Below are positions 1-11,492 of a stretch of DNA of 64,000 nt, in pieces. The translations under genes and the position numbers were made by a program. Origin of the DNA: Rhodospirillaceae bacterium SYSU D60007 (GTDB taxonomy: Bacteria > Pseudomonadota > Alphaproteobacteria > Reyranellales > Reyranellaceae); contig QOCQ01000027.1 of assembly GCA_003574685.1 (NCBI GenBank), positions 1 to 64,000 on the forward strand. The letters are read 5' to 3'. The notes below the pieces were generated by a model that saw nothing but the letters and a program-made list of their open reading frames with translations, was not told the DNA's origin and searched no databases. The first letter of the stretch is position 1. Every line of letters starts with the position of its first letter.

Positions 1-2
1 TC

Positions 3-683
3 GGCAACTCGCTCAAGAATGTCCTGGTCGGCAACTCTGGCAACAATGGACTAAACGGCGGCACCGGTGCCGACCGGATGGAGGGAAAGGCCGGCAACGA
101 CACCTACGTGGTAGACAATGCCAGCGATGTTGTGGTCGAGGCAAATGGACAGGGCACGGACAAGGTTAACAGCTCCGTCAGCTTCAACTTGGGGGGAAAG
201 TACGTCGAGAACCTGACCCTGACTGGAACGGCGAACCTCAGCGGCGTCGGCAACTCCCTCAGCAACATCCTGATCGGCAACTCAGGCAGCAACCGGTTGA
301 ACGGCGGCGCCGGCACCGACCAGTTGGAGGGGAAAGCGGGCAACGACATTCTGACGGGCGGCCTCGACGCTGACATTTTTGTCTTTGGCACGGCGCTGAG
401 CGGCACGGCCAACGTCGATCAAATCACAGACTATTCGGTCGCAGACGACACGATCTGGCTGGAGAACAGCATCTTCACCGCCGTCGGCGCGCCGGGCACG
501 CTGTCGGCCAGCGCCTTCCATACCGGCGCCGCTGCGGCCGACGCGGCGGACCGGATCATCTACGATTCAGCGACAGGGGCATTGCTCTACGATTCCGACG
601 GCAGTGACGCAGGCGCAGCGGTCCAGTTCGCGACGCTCTCTCCCGGCCTCGGACTCACGAACGCGGATTTCCTCATCGTCTGA
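3..683 (+). CDS. RTX-type calcium-binding secreted protein, C-terminal fragment
   Basis: The window opens inside this gene: the frame is open from base 3 with no start, so only the last 226 residues are present. They contain glycine/aspartate-rich repeats of the GGxGxDxLx type (around bases 57-80 and 303-360), separated by blocks that begin GNSLxNxLxGNSG and occur twice. These repeats bind calcium and fold as a beta-roll outside the cell. The final 100 residues lack repeats and end in a short hydrophobic tail (FLIV), as is usual for type I secretion substrates. No exporter genes are visible; they may lie upstream. The substrate or enzymatic function cannot be told because the N-terminal part is missing. 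Confidence 0.85.
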   Translation, partial: GNSLKNVLVGNSGNNGLNGGTGADRMEGKAGNDTYVVDNASDVVVEANGQGTDKVNSSVSFNLGGKYVENLTLTGTANLSGVGNSLSNILIGNSGSNRLNGGAGTDQLEGKAGNDILTGGLDADIFVFGTALSGTANVDQITDYSVADDTIWLENSIFTAVGAPGTLSASAFHTGAAAADAADRIIYDSATGALLYDSDGSDAGAAVQFATLSPGLGLTNADFLIV

Positions 684-692
684 CAACTGCAA

Positions 693-706
693 GGCCCGCG
701 CGGGCC
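693..706 (+). terminator. GC-rich palindrome just after the RTX gene
   Basis: A perfect 14-base palindrome (GGCCC-GCGC-GGGCC) starts 10 bases after the stop codon of the RTX gene. It can form a five-pair stem with a four-base loop. No T-run follows, so it is at best a weak or Rho-assisted terminator. The remaining bases up to the tRNA gene hold nothing recognisable. Confidence 0.3.
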
Positions 707-899
707 GACAGGCGATACAGGGATATCGGCGCGGCGAAGCTGCTCGCGCGAATCGGATGATGGTGTTCCGTCAGAAGCACCGGATGAACGAAACGACGCG
801 CGGTGGGTACTCGGTGGGTACTTTATCAATTCCAATGCCCAGTCGCCGCGCGGCTGCTATTTAGTTAAGTCCCTAAATCTTTGAAATATCTGACGGAAA

Positions 900-975
<76 letters not shown>

Positions 976-1015
976 ATTTCCGGTGCGCGCCGGCCATGGG
1001 CCGGAAGCGGCGCGC

Positions 1016-1044
1016 GTTATAGCCACGCGTATGGCCCTTGTCCA
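1016..1044 (-). promoter_or_regulatory. Probable promoter of tRNA-Lys
   Basis: On the minus strand a TGGACA box and a TATAAC box are separated by 17 bases. The predicted start lies about 35 bases before the mature tRNA 5' end, leaving a short leader for RNase P. Both boxes fall in the gap between rodA and the tRNA, so the tRNA need not depend on the mre operon. Confidence 0.6.
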
Positions 1045-1063
1045 TAGGCGAGAATCCTCCCCG

Positions 1064-2191
1064 CTACGGCCTGGGGATCACCAGGTCGCGGTGGACGTTG
1101 ATGCCCAGCAGCAGGCCACAGGCGAACATCACGGTGAGCATCGCCGTGCCGCCGTAGCTGACCAGCGGCAGGGGTACGCCCACCACCGGCAGCAGGCCCA
1201 TGACCATGGCGGTGTTGATGAACACGTACAGAAAAATGGTGATGCCGATACCCATCGCCAGCAGCCGGCCGAAATGACTGCGCGCCCGCAGCGCCACGAC
1301 GTGGGCGTAGAGGATGATCGCGGCATAAAGCGCCAGCAGGATCAGCGCGCCGCGCAAGCCGGTTTCCTCGGTCCACATGGTGAAGATGAAGTCGGTCTGC
1401 TTCTCGGGAAGGAAGTTCAGCGCCGATTGCGTGCCCATGCCGAAGCCCTTGCCCAGCATGCCGCCCGAACCGATCGCGATCTTGGACTGAAGGATGTGAT
1501 AGCCCGCGCCCAGCGGGTCGAGATCGGGATCGAGGAAGATGCGCACGCGGTTGCGCTGATATTCGTGCATGAGCTGCCAGCCAATGGGCAGGCTGGCCGC
1601 GCCCAGCGTGCCCGCCACCAGGAACTTCCACAGCCTGACGCCGGCGACGAACATCAGCGCGGCACCGGTTGACAGCAGCACCATGGCCGTCCCGAGGTCG
1701 GGCTGGATCATCACCAGCCCCACGGGCACGATGATGGCGGCCACCGCCGGGATGACATAGGCGATGCGGCCGACCTGCTCGCGCGAAAGGCCGTGGAAGT
1801 AGCGCGCCAGCGCCAGGATGGCGGCAACCTTCATCAGCTCCGAGGGCTGGATCTGGATCGGCCCGAGATCGAGCCAGCGCTGGGCCCCCATGGCGCCCTT
1901 GCCGATCACATCGACGGCGACCAGCAGCAGGACCGAAATCACGTAGGCTGGATAGGCCAGGCGCATCCACACGCGCAGGTCCACCAGCGCCACCAGCAGC
2001 ATCAGGCCAAGGCCAATAGCGAAACGGGTGGCGTGCTTGGCTGCCCATGGATCGGGCTTCATGCCGCCAGCGGAGTAGAGGGCCGCGGTGCCGACGCCGG
2101 CGACGCCGATCAGGACCAGCACGAGACGCCAGTCCAGACGCCGGAGTTTTTCGGCCAGCGTCAGCTCGCTGCGGGCCGCGGCCAGGCTCAC
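1064..2191 (-). CDS. rodA: Rod-shape-determining protein RodA (SEDS glycosyltransferase)
   Basis: RodA polymerises lipid II glycan strands in the elongation complex, working with the transpeptidase PBP2. The 375-residue product matches the family length, is almost entirely hydrophobic with about ten membrane segments, and has SEDS blocks such as QPSELMK, QPDLGTA and the C-terminal PLPLVSYGGTAML. The GTG start was chosen because it overlaps the TGA of mrdA (GTGA), giving translational coupling and removing an improbable N-terminal extension. It is the last protein gene of the mreBCD-mrdA-rodA operon. Confidence 0.95.
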   Translation of the reverse strand: MSLAAARSELTLAEKLRRLDWRLVLVLIGVAGVGTAALYSAGGMKPDPWAAKHATRFAIGLGLMLLVALVDLRVWMRLAYPAYVISVLLLVAVDVIGKGAMGAQRWLDLGPIQIQPSELMKVAAILALARYFHGLSREQVGRIAYVIPAVAAIIVPVGLVMIQPDLGTAMVLLSTGAALMFVAGVRLWKFLVAGTLGAASLPIGWQLMHEYQRNRVRIFLDPDLDPLGAGYHILQSKIAIGSGGMLGKGFGMGTQSALNFLPEKQTDFIFTMWTEETGLRGALILLALYAAIILYAHVVALRARSHFGRLLAMGIGITIFLYVFINTAMVMGLLPVVGVPLPLVSYGGTAMLTVMFACGLLLGINVHRDLVIPRP

Positions 2192-4158
2192 GGTCCACCC
2201 CGCTTCGGATCCGTCGTCTCGCCGGCCGGCGCGGCTTCGGCCACCGTGCGGCCGCCGCCCAGCGCAGCGGTCTTGAAGCGGTCGCGCCGGCGCGAGGGGT
2301 CGATCTTCTGCACCTCCACAAGGATGTCGCGCGTGATCGGCGCGGCAGTGCGCGAACCGCCCATGCCATGCTCCACCACAACGGCGCAGGCGTAGCGCGG
2401 ATTGTCGACCGGCGCGTAGCCGCAAAAGAGCGCGTGGTGCCGCAGGTGCCAGGGCAGCTCCTCCTGCGACATGCGCCGGCCGCGCTCGCTCTCCGTGATG
2501 CGCTTCACCTGCGAGGTGCCGGTCTTGCCCGCCATCGCCATGCCCTTTTCCTTGATGCGCGAGCCGAACGCCGTGCCGCCCTGGCTGTTGACCACCATGT
2601 CCATGCCCTGCTGCACGGCCTTCATAAAATGCGCGTTGAACTTCAGGCTGGGCGCATCGGGCCTGAGCTGCACTGGCGGCGGCTGGAGCGGCTCGCGCGC
2701 ACCGGCCGTGGCGGCGATCAGCCGCGGCTTCACGTCATAGCCGCCGTTGCCGATGCGCGCGGCCATCACCGCGAGCTGCAGCGGGGTGGCCAGCATGTCG
2801 CCCTGGCCGATGGCGAGATTGTAGGTATCGCCGACTCCCCAGGGCCGGCTGTGCCGTTCCTGCTTCCACGCCCGCGTCGGCTGCAAGCCGTCCGCCTCTT
2901 CAGGCAGGCCCGAGCCCGTGGCCGTGCCGAACCCGAGCTTCGCCGCCACTTCCGCGATGCGGTCGACGCCGGCGCGCCGGCCCGCCTCGTAGAAGAAGCA
3001 GTCGCAGGACATCTGCAACGCCTCGATGACGTTGGGCCAGCCGTGACCGGCGGGGTGAATCCAGCAGTATTTCTTCTGGTCGCCCGGCAGCTCGATAAAG
3101 CCGACACAGGGCAGCCGGTCCCAAAGGCTGATAGCCTTGCTCTCCAGTGCTGCGAGCGCCGTCACCATCTTGTAGGTCGAGCCGGGCGGGTACTGGCCCT
3201 GCGCCGCCTTGTTCAGCAGCGGCTTGCCGGGATCGTTCAACAGCTCCTGCCATTCCGCCTGGGTGACGCCGCGGGCAAAGGTGTTGTTGTCAAAGGCTGG
3301 CACCGAAGCCATCGCGAGGATGTCGCCGGTGACCACATCCATGACCACTGCCGAGGCGCTCTGGTCCTTGAGGCGTTCGGTGACGTAGCGCTGTAGCTCC
3401 AAGTCGATGGTCAGCAGCAGGTTGGCGCCAGGTTCGCCCTCGGTCCTGTCCAGCTCACGCACGACGCGGCCCACGGCGTTGACCTCGACCTGGATGCCGC
3501 CGGGCTTGCCGCGCAGCAGCTCGTCGGCACCCTTCTCGACGCCCTTCTTGCCGATGCGCATGCCGGGCAGCTCCAGCACGGGATCGTCGCTGTCGCGCAG
3601 ATCCTCGGGCGAAACGCGGCCCACATAGCCGACCACGTGGCTGGTCAGCTCCGGATGCAGATAATCCCGGGTCTGGCCGAGATCGATCGACACGCCCGGC
3701 AGGTCGGGCGCGTTGAACTCGATCTGCGCCACCTGCTCCCACTCCAGGTTTTCGCGCACCGTCACCGGCACGAAGCTGCGATTGCGGCGCATCTGCTCCA
3801 GAATGCGCTGGCGCTCGCGCTCGCCGATGTCGATCACCCGCTCCAGCCGCTCCAGCACCGTTTCGGCCTGCTTCAGCGCCTCGGAGATGCGCCCCTTATC
3901 GGCCGTGATCAGCAGCCGGTAGTTGTTGCGATTGGCCGCCAGCGGCTCGCCGGTGCGATCGAAGATGAGCCCACGCGAGGGCGTCAGCGGCCGGGTGTTG
4001 ATGCGGTTGTCGTCGGCAAGCACCTTGTACTTTTCGGATTCGACGGTCTGCAGCCAGTAGAGGCGTGCCCCCAGCGCGCCCAGCAGGCCGACCTTCACGC
4101 CGCCCAGGATCAGGGCGCGGCGCGTGAAGAGCGTGTAGCGGTCGGCGTCGCGCCTCAT
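2188..4158 (-). CDS. mrdA: Penicillin-binding protein 2 (elongation transpeptidase)
   Basis: PBP2 cross-links peptidoglycan during side-wall growth and activates RodA. The 656-residue protein has a short cytoplasmic N-terminus and one membrane anchor (about residues 14-35), a dimerisation region, and a transpeptidase domain with nucleophile motif STYK within the sequence PPGSTYKM, a second motif SCD and the KTGTSQ box. The ATG start overlaps the mreD stop codon (ATGA). A 14-residue tail follows the TVAEA segment; nothing suggests it is functional. Identification rests on motifs plus position between mreD and rodA. Confidence 0.95.
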   Translation of the reverse strand: MRRDADRYTLFTRRALILGGVKVGLLGALGARLYWLQTVESEKYKVLADDNRINTRPLTPSRGLIFDRTGEPLAANRNNYRLLITADKGRISEALKQAETVLERLERVIDIGERERQRILEQMRRNRSFVPVTVRENLEWEQVAQIEFNAPDLPGVSIDLGQTRDYLHPELTSHVVGYVGRVSPEDLRDSDDPVLELPGMRIGKKGVEKGADELLRGKPGGIQVEVNAVGRVVRELDRTEGEPGANLLLTIDLELQRYVTERLKDQSASAVVMDVVTGDILAMASVPAFDNNTFARGVTQAEWQELLNDPGKPLLNKAAQGQYPPGSTYKMVTALAALESKAISLWDRLPCVGFIELPGDQKKYCWIHPAGHGWPNVIEALQMSCDCFFYEAGRRAGVDRIAEVAAKLGFGTATGSGLPEEADGLQPTRAWKQERHSRPWGVGDTYNLAIGQGDMLATPLQLAVMAARIGNGGYDVKPRLIAATAGAREPLQPPPVQLRPDAPSLKFNAHFMKAVQQGMDMVVNSQGGTAFGSRIKEKGMAMAGKTGTSQVKRITESERGRRMSQEELPWHLRHHALFCGYAPVDNPRYACAVVVEHGMGGSRTAAPITRDILVEVQKIDPSRRRDRFKTAALGGGRTVAEAAPAGETTDPKRGGP

Positions 4159-4691
4159 GGCCGGGCCTCTGGCGCGTTCAGCGGGTCGCGCGGACGGCCG
4201 CGGCCCATGACCCAGCCGAAGATCGGATAGAGGAACAGCGACACGACATACTGGAACAGGGCTGGCTGCGGATCGATGAAGCGCCAGGACAGCAGCGCCA
4301 TGGTGATCCACGAGAGCGTCACCGCCGCCGCCGACAGAAGCGCGTAGCCCAGCCAGATGAAGGTGAAGGAGACGGCCACCAGGTATTTCTGGTTACCAAG
4401 GATCGCCTGGCGAACCAGCAGGAACTGCAGCGCCGAGACGCCCACGGGCGTACCCGGTCCGCCCTGCAGCAGGTCGAACAGCACGCCCAGCAGGAACAGC
4501 AGCCATGCTGGCAGTGCCTCGGCCCGGAAGAGACAGAAGTGATAGACCGCCATCAGCGGCAGCAGCGGCGCCACCGTCAGCGCGTCCGGCAGGCGGATCG
4601 GCGCCATCGTCAGCAGGATCAGCAAGCCCACCAGCGCGCCGGGCCAGGCGGCGTAAAGCCAGCGATCGAGCTGATGGAGGAAGTCGTTCAT
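4155..4691 (-). CDS. mreD: Rod-shape-determining protein MreD
   Basis: MreD is an inner-membrane component of the elongation machinery. The 178-residue product has five or six predicted membrane segments, a composition and length typical of MreD, and the family feature FDLLQGGPxGxxxL near residue 72. It sits one base after mreC and overlaps mrdA by four bases, so the three are almost certainly co-translated. MreD is poorly conserved in sequence, so the gene order is a large part of the evidence. Confidence 0.9.
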   Translation of the reverse strand: MNDFLHQLDRWLYAAWPGALVGLLILLTMAPIRLPDALTVAPLLPLMAVYHFCLFRAEALPAWLLFLLGVLFDLLQGGPGTPVGVSALQFLLVRQAILGNQKYLVAVSFTFIWLGYALLSAAAVTLSWITMALLSWRFIDPQPALFQYVVSLFLYPIFGWVMGRGRPRDPLNAPEARP

Positions 4692-4692
4692 G

Positions 4693-5610
4693 TCACTTGC
4701 CGGCGCCGGCCGGCCGCAAGCCCGCCGGCGGCAAGGGTGGTCCGTACATTTCCTGCGGCGGTGCGGGTCCCGTCACCAGGCCGGTGATGCCGTAGTCGAT
4801 CACCCGCACGAACTCAAGCCGCGTGGTGTCGCCCAGCGGCTTCACCCGGATGGAGCCGTCCGTGGTCGAGGTCACCACGCCCACCGGGATGCCGACCGGG
4901 AAGCTGCCGCCATGGCCCGACGTGATGATCCGGTCGCCGACCTGGATTCCCACCACCGACTGCGCCATGGAGAGCTTCGGCATTGCCGAATTGTCGCCCG
5001 TGAGGATGGCGCGCTCGCGGGTGCGCTCGACGAGCACGGGCAGCCGGAAGCTCAGATCCGACAGCAGCAGGACGCGCGACCAGCCCTCGCCCACCTCGGT
5101 GATGCGGCCGATCAGCCCCTCGCCCGTGACTACGGCCTGGCCGCCGGCGACACCGGCGCGCCGGCCGACGTTCAGCAGCATGCTGCGCACGAAGGCGCTG
5201 CCCGAATCGCCCACGACCCGGGCCGTGATGAAGCCGGCCTGCGGTCCTTCCTTGAAGTTCAGGAGCCCGCGCAGCTCGGCATTCTCGACTTCCAGCCGCC
5301 GGGCGACGCTCTGCCATGCCAGCAGGCGGGCGTTCTCCTCGCGCAGCCGCGCGTTCTCCGCCCTGAGGTCGGCCAGATCCTCGATGTCCGTGATCAACTG
5401 ATTGACCGTCGCGACCGGCCGCGAGATCGCCTCAAGCAGCGGCGTGGCGAGATCCAGTGCCGCAGCGCGCACACGCTCCAGCAGGACGGTGTCGGCCTTG
5501 CCGATCAGCATGGTGCCGACGGCGGCCGATACCAGCAGCGCCAGCGAGAAACGCTGCACGAGGTGGCGTACGGATGCTGCCGCCTGCGCGACGGCCTCGC
5601 GAAAGGCCAT
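4693..5610 (-). CDS. mreC: Rod-shape-determining protein MreC
   Basis: MreC is a bitopic inner-membrane protein whose periplasmic beta-domain contacts PBP2. The 305-residue product has a membrane segment near residues 22-40, a coiled-coil region containing DIEDLADLRAENARLREEN (about 75-110) and the family's central blocks RVVGDSGSAF and GLIGRI. The ATG at 5610 is used because an upstream TTG would lie directly on the Shine-Dalgarno-like AGGGG. A gap of 68 bases separates it from mreB. Confidence 0.93.
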   Translation of the reverse strand: MAFREAVAQAAASVRHLVQRFSLALLVSAAVGTMLIGKADTVLLERVRAAALDLATPLLEAISRPVATVNQLITDIEDLADLRAENARLREENARLLAWQSVARRLEVENAELRGLLNFKEGPQAGFITARVVGDSGSAFVRSMLLNVGRRAGVAGGQAVVTGEGLIGRITEVGEGWSRVLLLSDLSFRLPVLVERTRERAILTGDNSAMPKLSMAQSVVGIQVGDRIITSGHGGSFPVGIPVGVVTSTTDGSIRVKPLGDTTRLEFVRVIDYGITGLVTGPAPPQEMYGPPLPPAGLRPAGAGK

Positions 5611-5678
5611 GGGAACAACCAACCCCTGACGAGCCGGCCTATCCTACGCCGGCAGCGCGCGAAACGCGACTGCGAGCG

Positions 5679-6875
<1,197 letters not shown>

Positions 6876-6932
6876 TCACACGCATCGCGCGACGTGCCTG
6901 CGCGGTGCAGGGTGAATGGTCGAAGGGCTTCG

Positions 6933-6961
6933 AAGATTTGGTGCAAAGGGGACCAAATCTT
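6933..6961. repeat. Inverted repeat AAGATTTGGT/ACCAAATCTT between mreB and a lipoprotein gene
   Basis: Two perfect ten-base arms, AAGATTTGGT and ACCAAATCTT, are separated by nine bases inside the 371-base gap between mreB and the small lipoprotein gene. On the plus strand two further T bases follow. It could be an operator for a dimeric regulator, with about 19 bases between arm centres, or a stem-loop in an mRNA leader. The rest of the gap (6720-7090) holds no gene; a TATATT box at 7071-7076 may drive the lipoprotein gene. Confidence 0.45.
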
Positions 6962-7090
6962 TTCGTGCGCAGTTCGCGCACCAGTCGCAGTTCCGTGGTA
7001 CATTGTTGAGGTGCGAACCCACACGGGTCGGCCGGCCGCTGCCAGCCCACTCAATTTTCGTGGGTAACGCTATATTTTGGGCGTGAGAGT

Positions 7091-7306
7091 ATGTTGAAAA
7101 AATATTGGTTGATTCTGGGGATCCTGCCCCTGGCAGGGTGTGTCTCCCAGACCGAGCGCACCGACGTCGTCCTGCACGCGCCGGCCATCGCCAGCCCGGC
7201 AAGCGAACCTGTCGCCGCTGCCGATCCGCTGGGGCTGGAAGCGGCCATGGCACTGGTTCAGCAGCAGCCCTGGTGCCACCGCCGCACGGTTGTCAGGCAC
7301 CACTAG
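7091..7306 (+). CDS. Small predicted lipoprotein
   Basis: A 71-residue product starting MLKKYWLILGILPLAGC: a positively charged N-terminus, a hydrophobic stretch and a lipobox LAGC with Cys16 as the expected lipidation site. After cleavage only about 55 residues remain, with no recognisable domain. The gene is followed within 10 bases by a strong hairpin and lies convergent to ilvC. GTGAGAG a few bases before the ATG may serve as ribosome binding site. Function is unknown; the signal sequence makes it more believable than a random frame. Confidence 0.55.
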   Translation: MLKKYWLILGILPLAGCVSQTERTDVVLHAPAIASPASEPVAAADPLGLEAAMALVQQQPWCHRRTVVRHH

Positions 7307-7312
7307 AAGGCA

Positions 7313-7335
7313 CGGGACAGAGTGTATCTGTCCCG
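7313..7335. terminator. Bidirectional stem-loop between lipoprotein gene and ilvC
   Basis: CGGGACAGA and TCTGTCCCG form a perfect nine-pair stem around a five-base loop. It lies between two convergent genes, 6 bases after one stop and 5 bases before the other. No T-run follows on either strand, so it may act with Rho or as a barrier to 3' exonucleases. Confidence 0.5.
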
Positions 7336-7340
7336 CCGCT

Positions 7341-8399
<1,059 letters not shown>

Positions 8400-9029
8400 T
8401 CACCGGTCGAGCGCCAGCCGAAGTCCCAGGGCCGCGAGCACGCCGCCCGTCAGCCGTTCGATCCAGACCTGCGCGCGGCGGTAGCCGGTGCGCACCAGGT
8501 CCCCCGAAAACAGCAGCGCCACCAGCGCGTACCACGCGAACTCGTCGACAAAAACGATGGCCGGGACGGCGATACTCGTCCATGACGGCGCATCGGCCGG
8601 CAGCAGGGTCAGGAATACGCTCCCGAAGAACACCGCCACCTTGGGATTCGAGAGCTGCACCATCAGCACTGTCCGAAAGGTCCGCATCGCCGATAGCGGC
8701 GCCGTGGCGATGCCTGCCTCCGGTGCCGCTACGCTCTCCTTGCCCGCGTGCCGCACAAGCTGGATGCCGAGATAGACGAGATAGAGTCCGCCGGCAACAC
8801 GCAGCCCCAGATACAGCCACTCGAACTTCGTGAGCAACGCCTGCAGGCCCAGCAGGGCCGCGGTCGCCCAGATCAGCGCGCCGACCGCGGCCGCCAGCGC
8901 CGCGACCAGCGCCAGCCGGCGCGAGCCGGCCACGGCCGTGCGCGTCACCAGCAGGAAGGTCGGACCCGGACTCGCCGCAGCCAGCAGGTGGACGAAGGCG
9001 AGGACCATCAGCGGATAGATCAGCTCCAT
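8400..9029 (-). CDS. LysE/RhtB-family amino-acid exporter
   Basis: A 209-residue membrane protein with about six membrane segments and the family's N-terminal motif AAASPGPTFLLVTRTAVAGSR, then the YLGLRVAGGLYLVYLGIQL block. LysE/RhtB proteins export amino acids such as lysine, homoserine, threonine or leucine. This copy sits between ilvN and ilvC with gaps of 21 and 39 bases, so it is likely co-transcribed with branched-chain amino-acid synthesis. Export of a branched-chain product or intermediate is an inference from position only. Confidence 0.85.
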   Translation of the reverse strand: MELIYPLMVLAFVHLLAAASPGPTFLLVTRTAVAGSRRLALVAALAAAVGALIWATAALLGLQALLTKFEWLYLGLRVAGGLYLVYLGIQLVRHAGKESVAAPEAGIATAPLSAMRTFRTVLMVQLSNPKVAVFFGSVFLTLLPADAPSWTSIAVPAIVFVDEFAWYALVALLFSGDLVRTGYRRAQVWIERLTGGVLAALGLRLALDR

Positions 9030-9050
9030 GTCTCACCCCGGATCGCAGTC

Positions 9051-9557
9051 CTAGATTCCCGCCGGACCGCGCAGCATGGCGGCGACGCCGGTGCGGCACA
9101 CCTCGACCAGCCCGAGCGCCTCCATAAGGCCGACGAACGAGTCGAGCTTTGACGGTGCACCCGTCAGCTCGAACACGACCGACTCGTTGGTCATGTCGAC
9201 CACATGGGCGCGAAAGACATCAGCGATGCGCAGCGACTCGACGCGCTTCTCGCCGGTCGAGCGTACCTTGACCAGGGCGAGCTCGCGTTCGACTGCGGGC
9301 CCCTCCAGCGTCAGGTCCGACACCTTGTGGATCGGCACCAGCCGGTCGAGCTGCGCCTTGATCTGCTCGATGACCATCGGCGTGCCCGACGTGACAATGG
9401 TGATGCGCGAGAGGTGCTTGCGCGGGTCGGTTTCCGACACGGTCAGGCTTTCGATGTTGTAGCCGCGGCCGGAGAACAGGCCGATGACACGCGCCAGGAC
9501 ACCGGGCTCGTTGTCGACCAGGACCGCGATCGTATGACGCTGATGATCCGGACTCAC
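9051..9557 (-). CDS. ilvN: Acetolactate synthase, small regulatory subunit
   Basis: This subunit carries an N-terminal ACT domain (HTIAVLVDNEPGVLARVIGL) that binds valine and controls the catalytic IlvB subunit. The 168-residue length fits the family, with the conserved RGYNIESLTV and SRITIV segments and a C-terminal ALS-type domain. The GTG at 9557 is preferred because GGGGGAG lies eight bases upstream; a GTG nine bases earlier would touch that site. It is 89 bases downstream of ilvB and 21 bases before the LysE-type gene. Confidence 0.95.
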   Translation of the reverse strand: MSPDHQRHTIAVLVDNEPGVLARVIGLFSGRGYNIESLTVSETDPRKHLSRITIVTSGTPMVIEQIKAQLDRLVPIHKVSDLTLEGPAVERELALVKVRSTGEKRVESLRIADVFRAHVVDMTNESVVFELTGAPSKLDSFVGLMEALGLVEVCRTGVAAMLRGPAGI

Positions 9558-9646
9558 CTTGCTCACTCCCCCGGCGCCGGGCCCGGCAGCGGGCCGCGCG
9601 ACGCGACTGACAGACGATACGGGCAGAAAAATGCGAAGGGCGGTGC

Positions 9647-11413
9647 TCAGACGAGCACCATTCCCTCTTCCGAGACCGGCTTTTCGGCCTTGTCGGCGGG
9701 ACCAAGCAGCATCTCGTTATGTGCTGCGCCCGACGGGATCATCGGGAAGCAATTCTCCGCCTTGTCGACGCAGACGTCGACGATAACGGGCCGGTCGACT
9801 GCCATCATCTCCCTGATGGCGCCGTCAACCTCGTCGGGCTTCGTGATGCGCATGCCGACCGCGTGGAAGGCGTCCGCCAGCTTCACGAAATCGGGCAGCG
9901 CGGCGGTGTAGCTCTCCGAGTAACGGCCGCCGTGCAGGAGCTCCTGCCACTGGCGCACCATGCCCATGTACTCGTTGTTGAGGATGAACACCTTCACCGG
10001 CAGACGGTACTGGGCCGCCGTCGACAGCTCCTGGATGTTCATCAGGATCGAGGCTTCGCCGGCAACGTCGATCACCAATCGGCCCGGATGCGCGATCTGC
10101 GCGCCGATGGCCGCCGGCAGCCCGTAGCCCATGGTGCCCAGCCCACCCGAGGTCAGCCACTGGTTGGGCTTCTCGAACTTGAGGAACTGGGCTGCCCACA
10201 TCTGGTGCTGGCCGACCTCGGTGGTGATGATCGGCTCCTTCTCGCGGGTCAGCGCATAGAGCCGCTGCAAGGCATATTGCGGCTTGATGATCTCCTTCGA
10301 GTTCTCGAAGCGCAGGCAATCCCGCGCGCGCCACTCTTCGATCTGCGCCCACCACCCCTTGAGCGCCTTCTGGTCGATCCTGGGCTGGCGTGCTTTCCAG
10401 ACCTTGATCATGTCCTCGAGCACGTGCGCACAGTCGCCGACGATCGGCAGATCGACGCGCACGTTCTTGTTAATGGACGACGGATCGATATCGACGTGGA
10501 TCTTCGTGCTGCCGGGCGAGAAGGCCGCCAGCCTGCCCGTGACGCGATCGTCGAAGCGCGCACCGATATTGACCATCACGTCGCAGCCGTGCATCGCGAG
10601 GTTGGCCTCGTAGGTCCCGTGCATGCCCAGCATGCCCAGGAACTGCGGGTCCGAGGCCGGATAGGCGCCAAGCCCCATCAGCGTGCTGGTGACGGGAAAG
10701 CCGGTGAGACGCGCGAACTGCTGCAGCAGCTTCGCGGCGTTGGGACCGGAGTTGATCACGCCGCCGCCCGTATAGAACAGCGGCCGTCGGGCTCTCGCGA
10801 GGATATCGATGGCCTGCTCGATACGCTTGATGTCGCCCTTGAGCTGCGGCCGGTAACTCTTGTGCTGTACCGGTTTGCGCGCCGGCTCGTACTCGTGCTG
10901 GGCCATCAGCACGTCCTTGGGCAGATCGATCACGACGGGCCCCGGCCGCCCTGACTTCGCGACATAGAACGCCTCGCCGATCAGCCGCTGCAGATCGGCC
11001 ACGTTCTTCACCAAGTAGTTATGCTTGGTGCAGGGACGAGTGATCCCCGTCGTGTCGGCTTCCTGAAAAGCGTCGTTGCCGATCAGATGTGTCGGCACCT
11101 GGCCGGTCAGACAGACGATGGGAATGGAGTCCATCAGCGCGTCGGTCAGCCCGGTCACGGCGTTGGTCGCGCCGGGCCCTGACGTCACCAGCACCACGCC
11201 GACCTTGCCGGTCGAGCGGGCATAGCCTTCGGCGGCATGCACGGCCGCCTGCTCATGGCGCACCAGGATGTGCCGCAGGCGGTTCTGCTTGAAAAGCGAG
11301 TCGTAGATGGGAAGGACGGCGCCGCCGGGATAGCCAAAGACGACGTCGACGTCCTGGTCGATCAGGCTTCTGATCACCAGGTCGGCGCCGGTCGTCTTGC
11401 TCTCCGCAGTCAT
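9647..11413 (-). CDS. ilvB: Acetolactate synthase, large catalytic subunit
   Basis: A thiamine-diphosphate enzyme that condenses pyruvate with pyruvate or 2-oxobutyrate, the first common step of branched-chain amino-acid synthesis. The 588-residue protein shows [14 protein letters not shown] with the catalytic Glu in [13 protein letters not shown], the FAD-binding middle region and the thiamine motif beginning [15 protein letters not shown]. The ATG at 11413 is preceded by GGAGGGA. Its leader contains a terminator-like hairpin, described separately. Confidence 0.97.
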   Translation of the reverse strand: MTAESKTTGADLVIRSLIDQDVDVVFGYPGGAVLPIYDSLFKQNRLRHILVRHEQAAVHAAEGYARSTGKVGVVLVTSGPGATNAVTGLTDALMDSIPIVCLTGQVPTHLIGNDAFQEADTTGITRPCTKHNYLVKNVADLQRLIGEAFYVAKSGRPGPVVIDLPKDVLMAQHEYEPARKPVQHKSYRPQLKGDIKRIEQAIDILARARRPLFYTGGGVINSGPNAAKLLQQFARLTGFPVTSTLMGLGAYPASDPQFLGMLGMHGTYEANLAMHGCDVMVNIGARFDDRVTGRLAAFSPGSTKIHVDIDPSSINKNVRVDLPIVGDCAHVLEDMIKVWKARQPRIDQKALKGWWAQIEEWRARDCLRFENSKEIIKPQYALQRLYALTREKEPIITTEVGQHQMWAAQFLKFEKPNQWLTSGGLGTMGYGLPAAIGAQIAHPGRLVIDVAGEASILMNIQELSTAAQYRLPVKVFILNNEYMGMVRQWQELLHGGRYSESYTAALPDFVKLADAFHAVGMRITKPDEVDGAIREMMAVDRPVIVDVCVDKAENCFPMIPSGAAHNEMLLGPADKAEKPVSEEGMVLV

Positions 11414-11426
11414 CGCTCCCTCCAAG

Positions 11427-11457
11427 AAAAACGTGCCGCGAAACACCTGTTCGCGGC
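11427..11457 (-). terminator. Intrinsic-terminator-like hairpin in the miaA-ilvB gap
   Basis: On the minus strand GCCGCGAA and TTCGCGGC form a perfect eight-pair stem with a seven-base loop, followed three bases later by TTTTT. The ribosome binding site of ilvB follows at once. It lies 63 bases after the miaA stop, so it may end the miaA transcript. Because only about 20 bases separate it from ilvB, any ilvB promoter must lie upstream, and the hairpin would then sit in the ilvB leader. Confidence 0.55.
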
Positions 11458-11463
11458 GCGCGG

Positions 11464-11492
11464 ACCTTACCGGCCGGAAAATTTCGGGTCAA
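11464..11492 (-). promoter_or_regulatory. Possible ilvB promoter upstream of the hairpin
   Basis: On the minus strand TTGACC and TAAGGT are spaced by 17 bases in the miaA-ilvB gap. The predicted start falls at about 11457, exactly where the hairpin begins, so the ilvB message would open with a 5' stem-loop. The -10 match is only three of six. Confidence 0.4.

Noticed and set aside
9719-10954. A 411-codon plus-strand frame opposite ilvB
   Set aside because: It lies wholly inside ilvB, has antisense-type composition and no recognisable domain or ribosome binding site.
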